A stretch of 34,857 bases of DNA from Brasilonema bromeliae SPC951 (GTDB taxonomy: Bacteria > Cyanobacteriota > Cyanobacteriia > Cyanobacteriales > Nostocaceae): contig NZ_QMEB01000006.1 in the NCBI RefSeq assembly GCF_012912135.1, positions 22,242 to 57,098 on the forward strand, written 5' to 3'. Position 1 is the first letter of the stretch; every line of letters begins with the position of its first letter. Below, in pieces: positions 25,129 to 34,216 of this stretch. The notes below the pieces were generated by a model, which worked only from the letters and a program-made list of their open reading frames with translations, made no database searches and was not told the origin of the DNA. The translations under genes and the position numbers were made by a program.

Positions 25129-26799
25129 TTATGCTCGCCCTAACAGAGGAGCTGCAGCAAGTAATGTTTTTGTGTAAGGATGTTGTGGATTGGCAAAAAT
25201 CTGTTTAGTGCGACCAATTTCTACAATTTTGCCACTATTCATGACAGCAATCCTATCACACAAAAACCGCGCTAACCACAAGTCATGAGTGATAAATAAA
25301 TACGTTAACTCAAATTCTTCTTTCAACTCCAACATCAAATCTAAAACTTGCGACTGCACGCTAGCATCTAACATACTCACTGGTTCATCGCAGATGAGTA
25401 GCTTAGGACGAGTAATTAAAGCACGGGCGATCGCCACTCTTTGCTGCTGTCCCCCAGATAAATCTGACGGATAACGTTCATAATAAACTTGTGGTGGTTT
25501 TAACCCCACTTTTTCCAGCATCGACAGCACCTGTTGTTTTGCATTCGCGGGAACCGCTAGCTTGTGAATCAGCAAAGGGTCAGCTATACTTTGTCCTACG
25601 GTCATCGCTGGATTTAAGCAAGCATGGGGATCTTGAAAGACCATTTGCATTTGCCGCCTAGACGCACGAACTTGTTGACGCGATAAGTTCGTTAAATCCT
25701 GTCCCAAAAACTCGACTTTACCTGCTGTGGGACGAATCAGTTGCAATATTGTCCGTGATAGTGTACTTTTGCCGCAACCCGACTCCCCAACTAATCCTAG
25801 AATTTCTCCTGGATAAAGTTCTAGGTTGATTCCATCCACCGCTTTAATGGTTTGATTTTGCCGTTTTAACAATCGCTCTATAAAGTTGGGTTCTAAGGTG
25901 TAATGCTGTTGTAATTCTAAGACGCGAAGTATGGGCGTTGACTGAACCTCTTGTCCTCTGTGAACGGGTATTGAGGAGAAGTCAGAGAATGAGGTGCTTT
26001 CATCAACTGTTTGAATATGCAAAGCTGCTTTGAGGAGAGACTGTGTATATTCGTGTTGGGGTTGCTGGAACACAGTCTGGGAAGAACCCGTTTCAACCAT
26101 TTTGCCGTTGTACATGACGCCAATGCGATCGCAATACTCGGCAACAAGAGCCAAATCGTGAGAAATTAATAGCAGTGCCATGTTTTCTTCCCCGCACAGC
26201 CGTGTGAGTTCCTGCAAAATCTGTGCGGAAACTGTGACATCCAAACTTGTGGTGGGTTCATCAGCAACAATTAACTTGGGGGACAGAAGTAAGGCTAGGG
26301 CGATCGCCACCCTCTGACGCATTCCACCGCTAAACTCGTGGGGATACTGACTCCAACGACTGGCAGGAATTTTAACTTTTTCTAAAGTCGCAATTGCTTT
26401 TTCTTTGGCTTGTTTGGTGGACAATTGTGGTGAGTGAGCTTTTAATGTTTCCAAACAGTGATTGCCAATCGTCATTAATGGATCAAGGCGCGTCATGGGA
26501 TCTTGAAATATCAGCGCGACTGCTTCTCCTCGGAATTTACGCAACTGTTCTGGCGTCATCTCAAACACTGAACGCCCTTGAAACGTTACTCGTCCCTCAA
26601 TTTGGCTTGAGGGTGGTAGTAACCGCATTGCTGCGCGTCCTAGAGTTGACTTACCGCAGCCTGATTCTCCAACCAATCCCATTCTTTCCCCAGGTTGCAG
26701 GATGAAAGACACACCATTTACTGCCCACTGGGCTTCTTCGTCGCTGCGATGAGGATAAGCGACTCGCAAATTTTCAATACAAAATAAGGCTTCACTCAT
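25129..26799 (-). CDS. ABC transporter ATPase with two fused nucleotide-binding domains (Opp/Dpp type)
   Basis: The 556-residue protein carries two ABC ATPase domains. Each has Walker A GESGCGKST (44-52 and about 331-339), an ABC signature (FSGGMRQRVAIALALLLS and LSGGQQQRVAIARALI) and a Walker B with DEP. Such DF-fused ATPases power peptide, nickel or related uptake, as DppDF, OppDF or YejF do. The RxxHPYT-type end (NPQHPYTKTLL) of Opp/Dpp ATPases is present. No permease or binding protein is in the window, so the substrate is open and the partners must lie elsewhere. Three HIP1 sites lie inside. The ATG start is supported by the conserved FCIENLRVAYP opening. Confidence 0.94.
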   Translation of the reverse strand: MSEALFCIENLRVAYPHRSDEEAQWAVNGVSFILQPGERMGLVGESGCGKSTLGRAAMRLLPPSSQIEGRVTFQGRSVFEMTPEQLRKFRGEAVALIFQDPMTRLDPLMTIGNHCLETLKAHSPQLSTKQAKEKAIATLEKVKIPASRWSQYPHEFSGGMRQRVAIALALLLSPKLIVADEPTTSLDVTVSAQILQELTRLCGEENMALLLISHDLALVAEYCDRIGVMYNGKMVETGSSQTVFQQPQHEYTQSLLKAALHIQTVDESTSFSDFSSIPVHRGQEVQSTPILRVLELQQHYTLEPNFIERLLKRQNQTIKAVDGINLELYPGEILGLVGESGCGKSTLSRTILQLIRPTAGKVEFLGQDLTNLSRQQVRASRRQMQMVFQDPHACLNPAMTVGQSIADPLLIHKLAVPANAKQQVLSMLEKVGLKPPQVYYERYPSDLSGGQQQRVAIARALITRPKLLICDEPVSMLDASVQSQVLDLMLELKEEFELTYLFITHDLWLARFLCDRIAVMNSGKIVEIGRTKQIFANPQHPYTKTLLAAAPLLGRA

Positions 26800-27225
26800 A
26801 ATTAGGCTATCAGATATCAGCTATCAGCTTTTTTCTCTGACATACATAATATATGTCAGGATTATTACCAGAGTATCTTTTAAAAACAACAATATAACTG
26901 AGAACGCACCAATAATTCCAATGAGTATACGGATAAATCACCAGGTTTATCACTTTGGTTTTCTACTTATAAAGAATTATTTTATACTTATTTTTGCTTC
27001 AGCGAGTTTGAAGTTTTTTATCAGTCAAAAGTTTAAATTTTAAGGATTCTTGACTTTTGACGCTATTTACAACGAATTGTGCCCAGGAAATATGTAAAGA
27101 TGACTACAAAACCTCAACAAATTTCCATGAAAAGAGTTTAAAAAAAGTTCAAGATTTTTAAGTTTCAATTTTTAATTTTAATTTGTCATTTTTTCATGGG
27201 TTACGGCTTGCCCTTCTGGTACTAT
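26800..27225. other. AT-rich gap between ABC and patD genes
   Basis: Besides the repeats near 26810-26859 this region is AT-rich, with T-runs near 27150-27195. It holds the downstream end of the patD transcript but no clear hairpin. No coding frame is supported. Confidence 0.4.
26807..26859. promoter_or_regulatory. Repeats and palindrome upstream of the ABC gene
   Basis: Three tatcag repeats (about 26808-26827) lie within 30 bases of the ABC start. A perfect 8-bp inverted repeat, ctgacata / tatgtcag at 26837-26859 with a 7-base spacer, follows. Their place is right for an operator of the ABC gene, but no regulator can be named. Confidence 0.4.
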
Positions 27226-27576
27226 TTATTGCAATATGGCATTACAGTAATTGATGAGAGTAGTCAGGCGATCGCCTATGGCATCAAGCCTACTCTTGGC
27301 AGTGGAAGCTTGCCGCGCTCCTTGGAAAAACATGACATCTATTTCCAACAGCCGCAGCTGCTTACTCATTTCCGTCTGATTTGACTGTAACCGACTCTCA
27401 TCATTGCTGTCTGTGTCCAGATTAACTAAAGGGACAATCTGTTGCTGAAAAAATTGTTGCAAGGATCTCACACGCTGCGCGACTTCGGATGCATCTACTT
27501 TGGTAGTCATGACATCCGAATGCAATTGTTTCAGCAATACCTTCAATACGTGATACTTATCGCGAGTTAGAGACAT
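27226..27576 (-). CDS. patD: Probable heterocyst frequency control protein PatD
   Basis: The 116-residue protein is soluble and nearly all helical: KYHVLKVLLKQLHSDV, AQRVRSLQQFFQQQI, QSNQTEMSKQLRLLEIDVMFFQGARQ, AKSRLDAIGDRLTTLINYC. The central EMSKQLRLLEIDVMFFQ block and the spacing of the helices match my memory of PatD of heterocyst-forming cyanobacteria. PatD is an NtcA-controlled protein that limits how many cells become heterocysts. The recognition is from memory, so it should be treated as probable. A HIP1 site lies at 27268. Two 9-bp direct repeats precede the gene. It is divergent from the (p)ppGpp enzyme gene, 299 bases away. Confidence 0.6.
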   Translation of the reverse strand: MSLTRDKYHVLKVLLKQLHSDVMTTKVDASEVAQRVRSLQQFFQQQIVPLVNLDTDSNDESRLQSNQTEMSKQLRLLEIDVMFFQGARQASTAKSRLDAIGDRLTTLINYCNAILQ

Positions 27577-27599
27577 CTAAGTTCTTCTTGAGATACTAT

Positions 27600-27619
27600 T
27601 AAAGTCAAGGTAATGTCAA
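27600..27619 (-). promoter_or_regulatory. Direct repeat upstream of patD
   Basis: On the minus strand TTGACATTA and TTGACTTTA lie in tandem, 11 bases apart, 24 to 43 bases before the patD ATG. They could be overlapping -35 elements or a helically phased regulator site. Confidence 0.35.
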
Positions 27620-27875
27620 GAAACTTTTCAAATAGACCAAACTTTGTTAATTTTTATTTCCGAATCTGTTGTCTCATATGAAAATTGGGGCTGGATTTGG
27701 CATTTCATCGATTTTACCGACTTTATGATCCGAGACACTCGTACTGGATAATTTGCACTCTTTGCCTTGGGGAATCTACTCCACACAGAAGGACGAAAGT
27801 GCAAGTGTCAGTAAGAGTTTGTTTTTTCAATTTCTCACTTTACTATCAATTACCTAGCCACCCCCGATTCTTTCT

Positions 27876-30155
27876 ATGAGCAGCACTGTTGTAGTCACTA
27901 CCAGAATTGATGTTACTCTCCCAGAATGGCTACAGACTTGCCTAAATGGGTCATATACAGTAGTAGGCACAGAAACTGAAGATGGCCGAAGGCAAAGCGA
28001 CATGGCTTTAATTCGTCAAGCATTTGAATTTGCTTACCAGTTGCATGAGGGTCAGTACCGTAAGTCAGGAGAACCATACATTTGTCATCCTGTGGCTGTT
28101 GCTGGAATCTTGAGAGACTTAGGGGGCAGTGCTGACATGATAGCAGCTGGCTTCCTCCATGATATAGTGGAAGACACAGATGTCACAATCGAAGAGATAG
28201 AGCAACGCTTCGGCAAAGAAGTGGGGCTTTTGGTTGAAGGTGTGACAAAGCTTTCTAAAATTAATTTCAAAAGTAAGACCGAAAGCCAAGCAGAGAACTT
28301 TCGCAGAATGTTTCTGGCTATGGCGCAAGATATCCGAGTGATTGTGGTGAAGTTAGCAGATCGTCTCCACAATATGCGGACTTTGGAATTCCTTCGTGAT
28401 GAAAAACGCCGCGCAATTGCTTTGGAAACACGAGAAATTTTTGCTCCCCTGGCTAATCGCTCAGGGATTTGGCGCATAAAATGGGAACTGGAAGATTTAG
28501 CTTTTAAATATTTAGAACCAGAGGCTTATCGGCAAATTCAGGAGTATGTCGCTGAAAAACGAACGGCGCGGGAAGAGAGATTGACAAAAATTGCCGAAAC
28601 TTTACGGACTCGGGTAGAGGAAGCGGGGATCAAGTGTCTGGACATGAGTGGACGTCCGAAGCACCTCTACAGCATTTACCTGAAGATGCAGAGGCAAAAC
28701 AAAGAGTTTCACGAAATTTACGATTTAGCAGCACTAAGGATTATTGTCAATAGCAATGAGGAATGTTACCGTGCTTTAGCGATTGTTCATGATGCTTGCC
28801 GTCCAATTCCTGGTAGATTCAAAGATTACATCGGCTTACCTAAACCTAACCGTTACCAATCGTTACATACTGGAGTTATAGGTCCGTGGGGTCGTCCTCT
28901 GGAGGTGCAAATTAGAACATTGGAAATGCATCACGTCGCCGAGTATGGAATTGCAGCTCACTGGAAGTATAAAGAAACAGGAGACTCCAACATTATCCAC
29001 TGGAGGCCATCAGATGAAAAGTTTACCTGGTTGCGGCAGCTGCTGGAATGGCAGAATGACCTCAAGGATGCTCAAGAATATTTGGAAAGCATCAAGGATA
29101 ACTTATTTGAAGATGATGTTTATGTTTTCACACCTAAGGGAGATTTGGTTGCTTTAAATCCTGGTTCCACAACCGTAGATTTTGCCTATCGCATTCACAC
29201 AGAAGTTGGGAATCACTGTGCAGGAGCAAAGGTAAATGGGCGGATGGTACCACTTTCAACGCGACTGCAAAATGGTGATATTGTAGAGATTCTGACACAA
29301 AAGAACGGTCATCCCAGTTTGGATTGGTTAAATTTTGTCAGAACTTCGGCGGCGAAAAATCGGATTAGGCAGTGGTACAAGCGATCGCGCCGGGAAGAAA
29401 ATATTGCCCGTGGACGGGAATTGTTGGAAAAAGAATTGGGGAGATCAGGTGTTGAAAACCTGATTAAATCACAACCCATGCAGATAGTAGCAGAGCGATG
29501 TAATTATCATTCTATGGAAGATTTACTCGCGGCTTTGGGTTATGGTGAAGTGACGCTGAATTTAGTACTCAACCGTTGGCGAGAAGTCGTAAAGGCGCAA
29601 CAACCTGTTGCAGATGCACCTCTAGTTCCGACCAAAGAACTCACCTCAACAACCAAAGCTTTACGAGACCTTACTCCAGCAACCTCACGCACCACTGACT
29701 CACCGATAATTGGGGTAGAAGGATTAGTCCATTATCTGGCTAAGTGTTGTACTCCGATTCCTGGAGAACCGATTATTGGTGTTGTCACACGAGGTAGAGG
29801 CATTTCGATTCATCGCCAAGGATGTCAGAATCTAGAGAATGTAGAGTGCGATCGCCTCGTACCAGTTCATTGGAACTCACCAGGCGAAATCTACTCTCGT
29901 CCTGCGACTTATCCTGTGAATATTCAGATTGAGGCTCTCGACCGCGTAGGAATTCTAAAAGATATTCTCTCACGCTTAAGTGACCACGGCATCAACGTCC
30001 GTCATGCTCAGGTAAAAACAGCGACTAGTCAACCAGCATTGATTGACTTGGGGATTGAGATACGCGATCGACCACAATTGGAACAGATCTTTACTCAAAT
30101 CAAAAAACTGAGCGACATTATCAACATTCGTCGTGTCGGTCAAATCGAGGAATAG
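27876..30155 (+). CDS. spoT: Bifunctional (p)ppGpp synthetase/hydrolase (RelA/SpoT homologue)
   Basis: The 759-residue protein has the full long-RSH layout. It begins with an HD hydrolase (H71, H95-D96, HDIVEDT) and a synthetase (from about 265, with GRFKDYIGLPKPNRYQSLHT). A TGS domain (VYVFTPKGDLVALNPGSTTVDFAYRIHT) and a C-terminal ACT domain (RVGILKDILSRLSDHGINV) follow. The RFKD motif is the form found in bifunctional enzymes, and the HD residues are intact, so it should both make and degrade the alarmone. It is cytoplasmic and responds to starvation. The ATG at 27876 lacks a strong ribosome-binding site. Two HIP1 sites lie inside. The divergent patD-like gene may link it to nitrogen starvation, but this is inference. 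Confidence 0.95.
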   Translation: MSSTVVVTTRIDVTLPEWLQTCLNGSYTVVGTETEDGRRQSDMALIRQAFEFAYQLHEGQYRKSGEPYICHPVAVAGILRDLGGSADMIAAGFLHDIVEDTDVTIEEIEQRFGKEVGLLVEGVTKLSKINFKSKTESQAENFRRMFLAMAQDIRVIVVKLADRLHNMRTLEFLRDEKRRAIALETREIFAPLANRSGIWRIKWELEDLAFKYLEPEAYRQIQEYVAEKRTAREERLTKIAETLRTRVEEAGIKCLDMSGRPKHLYSIYLKMQRQNKEFHEIYDLAALRIIVNSNEECYRALAIVHDACRPIPGRFKDYIGLPKPNRYQSLHTGVIGPWGRPLEVQIRTLEMHHVAEYGIAAHWKYKETGDSNIIHWRPSDEKFTWLRQLLEWQNDLKDAQEYLESIKDNLFEDDVYVFTPKGDLVALNPGSTTVDFAYRIHTEVGNHCAGAKVNGRMVPLSTRLQNGDIVEILTQKNGHPSLDWLNFVRTSAAKNRIRQWYKRSRREENIARGRELLEKELGRSGVENLIKSQPMQIVAERCNYHSMEDLLAALGYGEVTLNLVLNRWREVVKAQQPVADAPLVPTKELTSTTKALRDLTPATSRTTDSPIIGVEGLVHYLAKCCTPIPGEPIIGVVTRGRGISIHRQGCQNLENVECDRLVPVHWNSPGEIYSRPATYPVNIQIEALDRVGILKDILSRLSDHGINVRHAQVKTATSQPALIDLGIEIRDRPQLEQIFTQIKKLSDIINIRRVGQIEE

Positions 30156-30166
30156 TAAAATTAATC

Positions 30167-30200
30167 CGTAATTCGTAATCTATAATCATTACGAATTACG
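30167..30200 (+). terminator. Hairpin downstream of the (p)ppGpp enzyme gene
   Basis: Perfect 13-bp arms cgtaattcgtaat (30167-30179) and attacgaattacg (30188-30200) enclose an 8-base loop, 12 bases after the stop. No T-run follows, so it may stabilise the 3' end or stop transcription by another route. Confidence 0.65.
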
Positions 30201-30246
30201 AGTCAATCGACACTCCCGTCATAACACAATCCGGTTGCTTACCTAG

Positions 30247-30502
30247 CCCTCCTTTTGAAGGCTACGGTGTACACACATCTCCCTGAAAACCTCACCCTCG
30301 CTTTTTGCTACACAAAAACTTTTCCCTCTCCTTAATAAGGAGAGGGATGCCCGATAGGGCAGGGTGAGGTTAATAAGGAGAGGGATACCCGATAGGGCAG
30401 GGTGAGGTTAATAAACAGACGCATGCCCGATAGGGCAGGGTGAGGTTCCGAGGTTTGGGTAATTCGATGACGTGTGTGTACACGTAGCCCTAAAAAGGAG
30501 GG
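30247..30502. mobile_element. MITE-like element with inverted ends and internal tandem repeats
   Basis: Imperfect inverted ends of about 30 bp lie at 30247-30277 and 30473-30502; both read ccctcctttt...ggctac(g)gtgtacacaca when the right one is reversed. Inside are a CTCC-TTAATAA-GGAG palindrome and three tandem 38-bp copies. The element has no coding capacity and lies between the convergent (p)ppGpp enzyme and serS genes. I could not identify a target-site duplication. Confidence 0.65.
30333..30446. repeat. Three tandem copies of a 38-bp unit
   Basis: Copies run 30333-30370, 30371-30408 and 30409-30446. The first two differ at one position in the body; the third differs in its first half. 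Each contains the short palindrome cccgatagggc and ends in agggtgaggt. The array lies inside the MITE-like element. Confidence 0.9.
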
Positions 30503-30518
30503 AACTAAGCCCCTCAAA

Positions 30519-31799
30519 TCACAGTACTTCGCGTCCCATATAAGGTTGCAGCGCTTCCGGTATCCGTACCGTTCTATCCTCTTGTTGATAGTTTTCTAAA
30601 ATCGCAGCCATTGTACGTCCCACAGCCAGTCCTGAACCATTGAGAGTATGCACCAGTTGGGTTCCTTTCTTTCCACTTTCTTTGAAGCGAATTTGCCCGC
30701 GTCGCGCTTGATAGTCCAAAAAATTGGAACAACTGGAAATTTCTCGGTACTTTCCAGAAGAAGGAAGCCAAACCTCTATATCATAGGTTTTCGCCGAGTG
30801 AAATCCTATATCCCCAGTACATAATTCTATGACTCGGTAAGGCAGCTGCAACGCCTGTAAAATTGCTTCTGCATTGTTTAGCAACTTTTCCAGTTCCTCA
30901 CTAGAAGTGCTGGGATGGACAAATTTCACGAGTTCAACTTTGTTGAATTGATGCAGTCGAATCAGTCCCCGCATATCGCGTCCATAACTCCCAGCCTCCC
31001 GGCGAAAACACGGAGTATAAGCACAGTGGTAAATAGGCAAATCTTCAAAATTGAGAGTTTCACCACGATAGAGGTTGGTTACAGGAACCTCCGCCGTAGG
31101 CGTAAGCCACAAATCATCCGCCGCACACTTAAAGCTTTCTTCAGCGAACTTGGGCAATTGACCCGTAGCTGTCATAGACTCGGTATTAATCAAAAATGGC
31201 GGAATAACTTCCACATACCCTGCGGCTATCTGGCGATCAAGCATAAACTGGATTAATGCTCTCTCCAGTTTGGCACCAGCACCTATAAGGGTGATAAAGC
31301 GACTTTGTGCGACTTTTACAGCTCGCTCAACATTGAGAATACCCAACTTCTCGCCAATTTCCCAGTGGGGAAGAATGTTTGGGTTTTGGGGAAGATACTC
31401 ATCACCCCAACGACGCACTTCTGGGTTATCTTCCTCACTCCTACCAACAGGTGTAGAGTCGCTTGGTAAGTTAGGAAGTGTGAGTAAAAGTTCTTCGATT
31501 TTGGCTGATAGCTCTTTTTCTTGAGGTTCCAGTGTCCCAATCTCAGCTTTGACAGAACTACCATTCTCACGCAACGCTTGAATTTCTGGTCCAGTGGGGT
31601 TGCAACCAGCTTTTATCTTTTCCGGAATTAATTTCGCAATTTCGTTACTGCGTGCTTGCAGTTGATTTCGCTTCGCTTCCAATTCGCGTTGCTGTTTATC
31701 CAACTCCAAAAGCGGCTGAATATCGTAGTCACCACCACGAGTTTTCAACCGTTCCTGAACCAATTGTGGATTTTCCCTTATTAACTTAATGTCCAGCAC
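30519..31799 (-). CDS. serS: Seryl-tRNA synthetase
   Basis: The 426-residue protein is full length for bacterial SerRS. The N-terminal arm is a long antiparallel coiled coil (about 28-105, [20 protein letters not shown] and [20 protein letters not shown]) that grips the long variable arm of tRNA-Ser. The class II core has [13 protein letters not shown], motif 2 [21 protein letters not shown] and motif 3 [18 protein letters not shown]. It charges tRNA-Ser with serine in the cytoplasm. The start is a GTG at 31799 with AGGAT seven bases before it. The 3' side is the MITE-like element. Confidence 0.97.
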   Translation of the reverse strand: MLDIKLIRENPQLVQERLKTRGGDYDIQPLLELDKQQRELEAKRNQLQARSNEIAKLIPEKIKAGCNPTGPEIQALRENGSSVKAEIGTLEPQEKELSAKIEELLLTLPNLPSDSTPVGRSEEDNPEVRRWGDEYLPQNPNILPHWEIGEKLGILNVERAVKVAQSRFITLIGAGAKLERALIQFMLDRQIAAGYVEVIPPFLINTESMTATGQLPKFAEESFKCAADDLWLTPTAEVPVTNLYRGETLNFEDLPIYHCAYTPCFRREAGSYGRDMRGLIRLHQFNKVELVKFVHPSTSSEELEKLLNNAEAILQALQLPYRVIELCTGDIGFHSAKTYDIEVWLPSSGKYREISSCSNFLDYQARRGQIRFKESGKKGTQLVHTLNGSGLAVGRTMAAILENYQQEDRTVRIPEALQPYMGREVL

Positions 31800-32144
31800 A
31801 GATTTATCCTAATTTTTAGCCTAGTATTTTCTTTACAGTTAACACTTCAAAATATAGTACTTCCGACTGGTGACAACTGCCAAAGCTAAATAAGTAGGTC
31901 GGTATTAATAAAGTTCACGATGTTTTGGCAGTCATGAGTCATTAGTCATTAGTCATGAGGAGGCAGTGATCGACTGGGGTCTGGCGGCATAAAACACCTG
32001 CCGTTCATTGGTAAGGGTTTTAGGCGTTTTTACAAATCTTTGCATAGCTTGATTTTTTTCCGCTTGTGTACTTAGCAGGGAAAAGTAAGTGATCTGTGAC
32101 TAGTTAGTCATTCAAGCAGTCCAAAGCGAACAACAAATGATCCA
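31800..32144. other. Gap between serS and the DUF3611 gene
   Basis: A cluster of 7-bp direct repeats (tcatgag, tcattag, tcattag, tcatgag) lies at about 31932-31961. The rest shows no frame or strong hairpin. The serS start region is at its left end. Confidence 0.4.
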
Positions 32145-32726
32145 CTAGGAACTACGCTCAGACTGGGGTTTGGAGATGCGGTAGAGTATCCAAATTGACG
32201 CGACAAGCCCCGCAAAATGGGCTGTAACCGTATTTGTGTTTGCCTGCACGACAAACATGTCTAAGGGTTGGATACTCCGGCTAGGGTCGATCTGGGTGAT
32301 TACTCCAGCACCCAATTGCGGTAAAGTCAATGACTTTGTGACTAGAGTCCCAACAATTATTTGTGCTCCTAACAGAGTCAATAGCATTCCTACTAAATGC
32401 ACAATAATCGCAAAGCGTACAACTTGAACAGTTTCAACTTTGCGCGGGCGGTTGTTAGGATTTGAGGATTCTAGTCGTAGCCCAAGTCTGGTGTAACGGA
32501 AAGCTATATAAATGCCCACTGCTAAAGCAACAAGCCCAGCAACGGCAAAAATAGCGCCAAACCCAGTTCCAGGGTTACTACTGGTATTGGCACCTCTCTG
32601 ACTAAAGACTGCGAACAGCAAAATGACCCCAGAAACAACACCTAGCACTAGTTGAATCCAGAAGCTAACCCATCCTGTAAGGCGAAATATTTGGGCAATT
32701 GCCCGGAGTGTAGACGAATCTGACAT
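32145..32726 (-). CDS. DUF3611 membrane protein (TIC21/PIC1-related)
   Basis: The protein has four hydrophobic segments: WVSFWIQLVLGVVSGVILLF, IFAVAGLVALAVGIYIAF, FAIIVHLVGMLLTLLGAQII and HFAGLVASIWILY. They carry the features of the cyanobacterial DUF3611 family, whose plant relatives TIC21/PIC1 sit in the chloroplast inner envelope and have been tied to protein import or iron transport. I start at the ATG at 32726 because GGTGAT lies just before it; an upstream ATG at 32738 would add four residues. That gives 193 residues. A 23-bp imperfect palindrome lies about 40 bases upstream. The DUF3611 name is from memory of the family. Confidence 0.8.
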   Translation of the reverse strand: MSDSSTLRAIAQIFRLTGWVSFWIQLVLGVVSGVILLFAVFSQRGANTSSNPGTGFGAIFAVAGLVALAVGIYIAFRYTRLGLRLESSNPNNRPRKVETVQVVRFAIIVHLVGMLLTLLGAQIIVGTLVTKSLTLPQLGAGVITQIDPSRSIQPLDMFVVQANTNTVTAHFAGLVASIWILYRISKPQSERSS

Positions 32727-33283
32727 ACTGATCACCATTTGTGCTGAGGGCTTGATAAATTTACTATCATACTTAGTAAGTGTGATAAGAGTATTTCTAG
32801 TAAATAACTTGCGTACTTCAAACTTTTTTGAGTGTGCCCACTATTCACAAAGCTTGAAAGAAAACATGATATTTTGCCTAATCTTTAAGCAAAAACTCTA
32901 GGAAAATTACTGTCTAGCAAAGTTTTGATTAAGTTTTACATAAATACCGCATTTTCCCTTTAAAATTGCTTAGACGGTATTTTATGCTTAAGCAGTCCTC
33001 ACGCCTTTGGCATTACTTAACACTAAAGATTGCAGCATAGCCGTTGTTAAATCGCTCCTCAATACAATGTCAGAAACTTGGGTAGGGATACAAAAACTTG
33101 TATTCCTATAGTTGGTGCATCGGTTCCACGATAAATAAGCGTGAAATCTGTCTCATGTTATTTTTACCCTTTGGTGATCCAGCCTAAGCAGTGCTATGTA
33201 CTCACTTTATAAGGGTAGTATTTTACACTACTCTTACCAGATTGTAAGCTTAACCCTTAGGCATTTTTCGTCATTCATTAACC
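32727..33283. other. Divergent gap between DUF3611 and PadR genes
   Basis: This gap must hold start regions of both genes. It contains the palindrome at 32765-32787. Near the PadR gene, GTA-N8-TAC at 33218-33231 matches the NtcA core but lies at the wrong distance from any -10 box I can see. No gene is visible. Confidence 0.4.
32765..32787. promoter_or_regulatory. Operator-like 23-bp palindrome upstream of the DUF3611 gene
   Basis: Arms tatcatactta and taagtgtgata match in 10 of 11 positions around a single central g. It lies 38-61 bases before the proposed start at 32726, a usual operator position. Confidence 0.5.
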
Positions 33284-33631
33284 ATGAAACTTGAGGATAT
33301 ATATCATTTCTTTGAAAATCCTCCGCCAACTTACCTTTGTCAGGAACTCGCTGTTTGTTATATAATGTATATTTTGATACCAAGCGAATCCTATGGAACG
33401 GAGTTGATCCAACGACTGGAAACTGAATATCCAACCTATCGGCTTTCAGATACTGTGCTTTACAGTGCGATTAAATTTCTCGAAGACCAGAAGGCAATTA
33501 CTGGGTACTGGAAAAAGCTGGAAGGACGGGGACGTCCTAGGCGAATGTACCAAGTCTCTCCAGAATGGCAATTTAAAGCGCAGGATTTAGCTCGTTTGTG
33601 GCAACAGTATATAAGCGGGAGAACAAGTTAA
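33284..33631 (+). CDS. PadR-family transcriptional regulator
   Basis: The 115-residue protein is a winged helix of the PadR type: YIMYILIPSESYGTELIQRLETEYPTYRLSDTVLYSAIKFLEDQKAITGYWKK...GRGRPRRMYQVSPEW. The GxELIQRLE helix, the VLYSAIKFLED recognition helix and the GRPRRMYQVS wing are clear. It lacks the long C-terminal dimerisation helix of larger PadR proteins and ends soon after a short helix. It probably binds DNA as a dimer and represses a small set of genes. The target is unknown. It lies 54 bases upstream of the CCB-like gene in the same direction, so the two may share a transcript. Confidence 0.85.
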   Translation: MKLEDIYHFFENPPPTYLCQELAVCYIMYILIPSESYGTELIQRLETEYPTYRLSDTVLYSAIKFLEDQKAITGYWKKLEGRGRPRRMYQVSPEWQFKAQDLARLWQQYISGRTS

Positions 33632-33685
33632 CGAATCATTGATAATGAATAAATCACCTCCTGTGAAACCCTCATAATCTAGTTT

Positions 33686-34216
33686 ATGGATACTGCTACT
33701 CTACCATCCACGTTGCTGCTCACTTTTTTATTATCGGTCGGGCTATTTTTCTTTATTCGTGCCTCTACCAAAGATCGTACACAAACCACACAACTGGTTT
33801 GCGAGCAAGACGAAGCTACTTTAATGCCTCAATTAAGGGAGTATTTTCAAACACGGTCTTACCGAGTAGCAGCGGTCGACCCAAAACAAAACCAGGTGAC
33901 TTTTGAAGGCATTGTTAGACCAAGCTGGTTTTTAGCTGTGTTTTTAACACTTTTAGCAGCTGTTGGTCTTCTGTGTCTATCACTGGTTTTGTCGCTACTT
34001 TTTCCCAACCTGAGTACAGTATTTCTTGGGTTGGTGCTGGTCTCACCTTTGAGTGGTGTTTTTTATTGGAAGAAAGCTGGCAAACATGAGTTGGTGTCGC
34101 TGAAGGTGGAAGCAGCCGAAAGCGACCAACACTCTCCAACTCAAATAACACTAACAGCCCATCGAGATGAAATCACGGAGTTACGGAGGACGTTGGGATT
34201 AAAAAGTTGTGAATAG
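33686..34216 (+). CDS. CCB-like membrane protein (cofactor assembly of complex C, tentative)
   Basis: The 176-residue protein has an N-terminal membrane segment (LLLTFLLSVGLFFFIRAS, 9-26), a soluble stretch with YFQTRSYRVAAVDPKQNQVTFEG, and a membrane hairpin (WFLAVFLTLLAAVGLLCLSLVLSLLFPNLSTVFLGLVLVSPLSGVFYW). A hydrophilic tail follows, ending in ITLTAHRDEITELRRTLGL. It resembles cyanobacterial proteins that I remember being annotated as cofactor assembly of complex C subunit B. Those help attach haem to cytochrome b6 of the b6f complex. The assignment is from memory and which CCB is not certain. The PadR gene precedes it by 54 bases. Confidence 0.55.
   Translation: MDTATLPSTLLLTFLLSVGLFFFIRASTKDRTQTTQLVCEQDEATLMPQLREYFQTRSYRVAAVDPKQNQVTFEGIVRPSWFLAVFLTLLAAVGLLCLSLVLSLLFPNLSTVFLGLVLVSPLSGVFYWKKAGKHELVSLKVEAAESDQHSPTQITLTAHRDEITELRRTLGLKSCE

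Noticed and set aside
27685-27879. 64-residue frame before the (p)ppGpp enzyme gene
   Set aside because: It lies in the gap upstream of the real start, overlaps it slightly and shows no motif or ribosome-binding site.
33218-33231. GTA-N8-TAC match to the NtcA core upstream of the PadR gene
   Set aside because: Only six fixed bases, so several chance matches are expected in 35 kb. The nearest TAN3T box is about 13 rather than 22 bases away.
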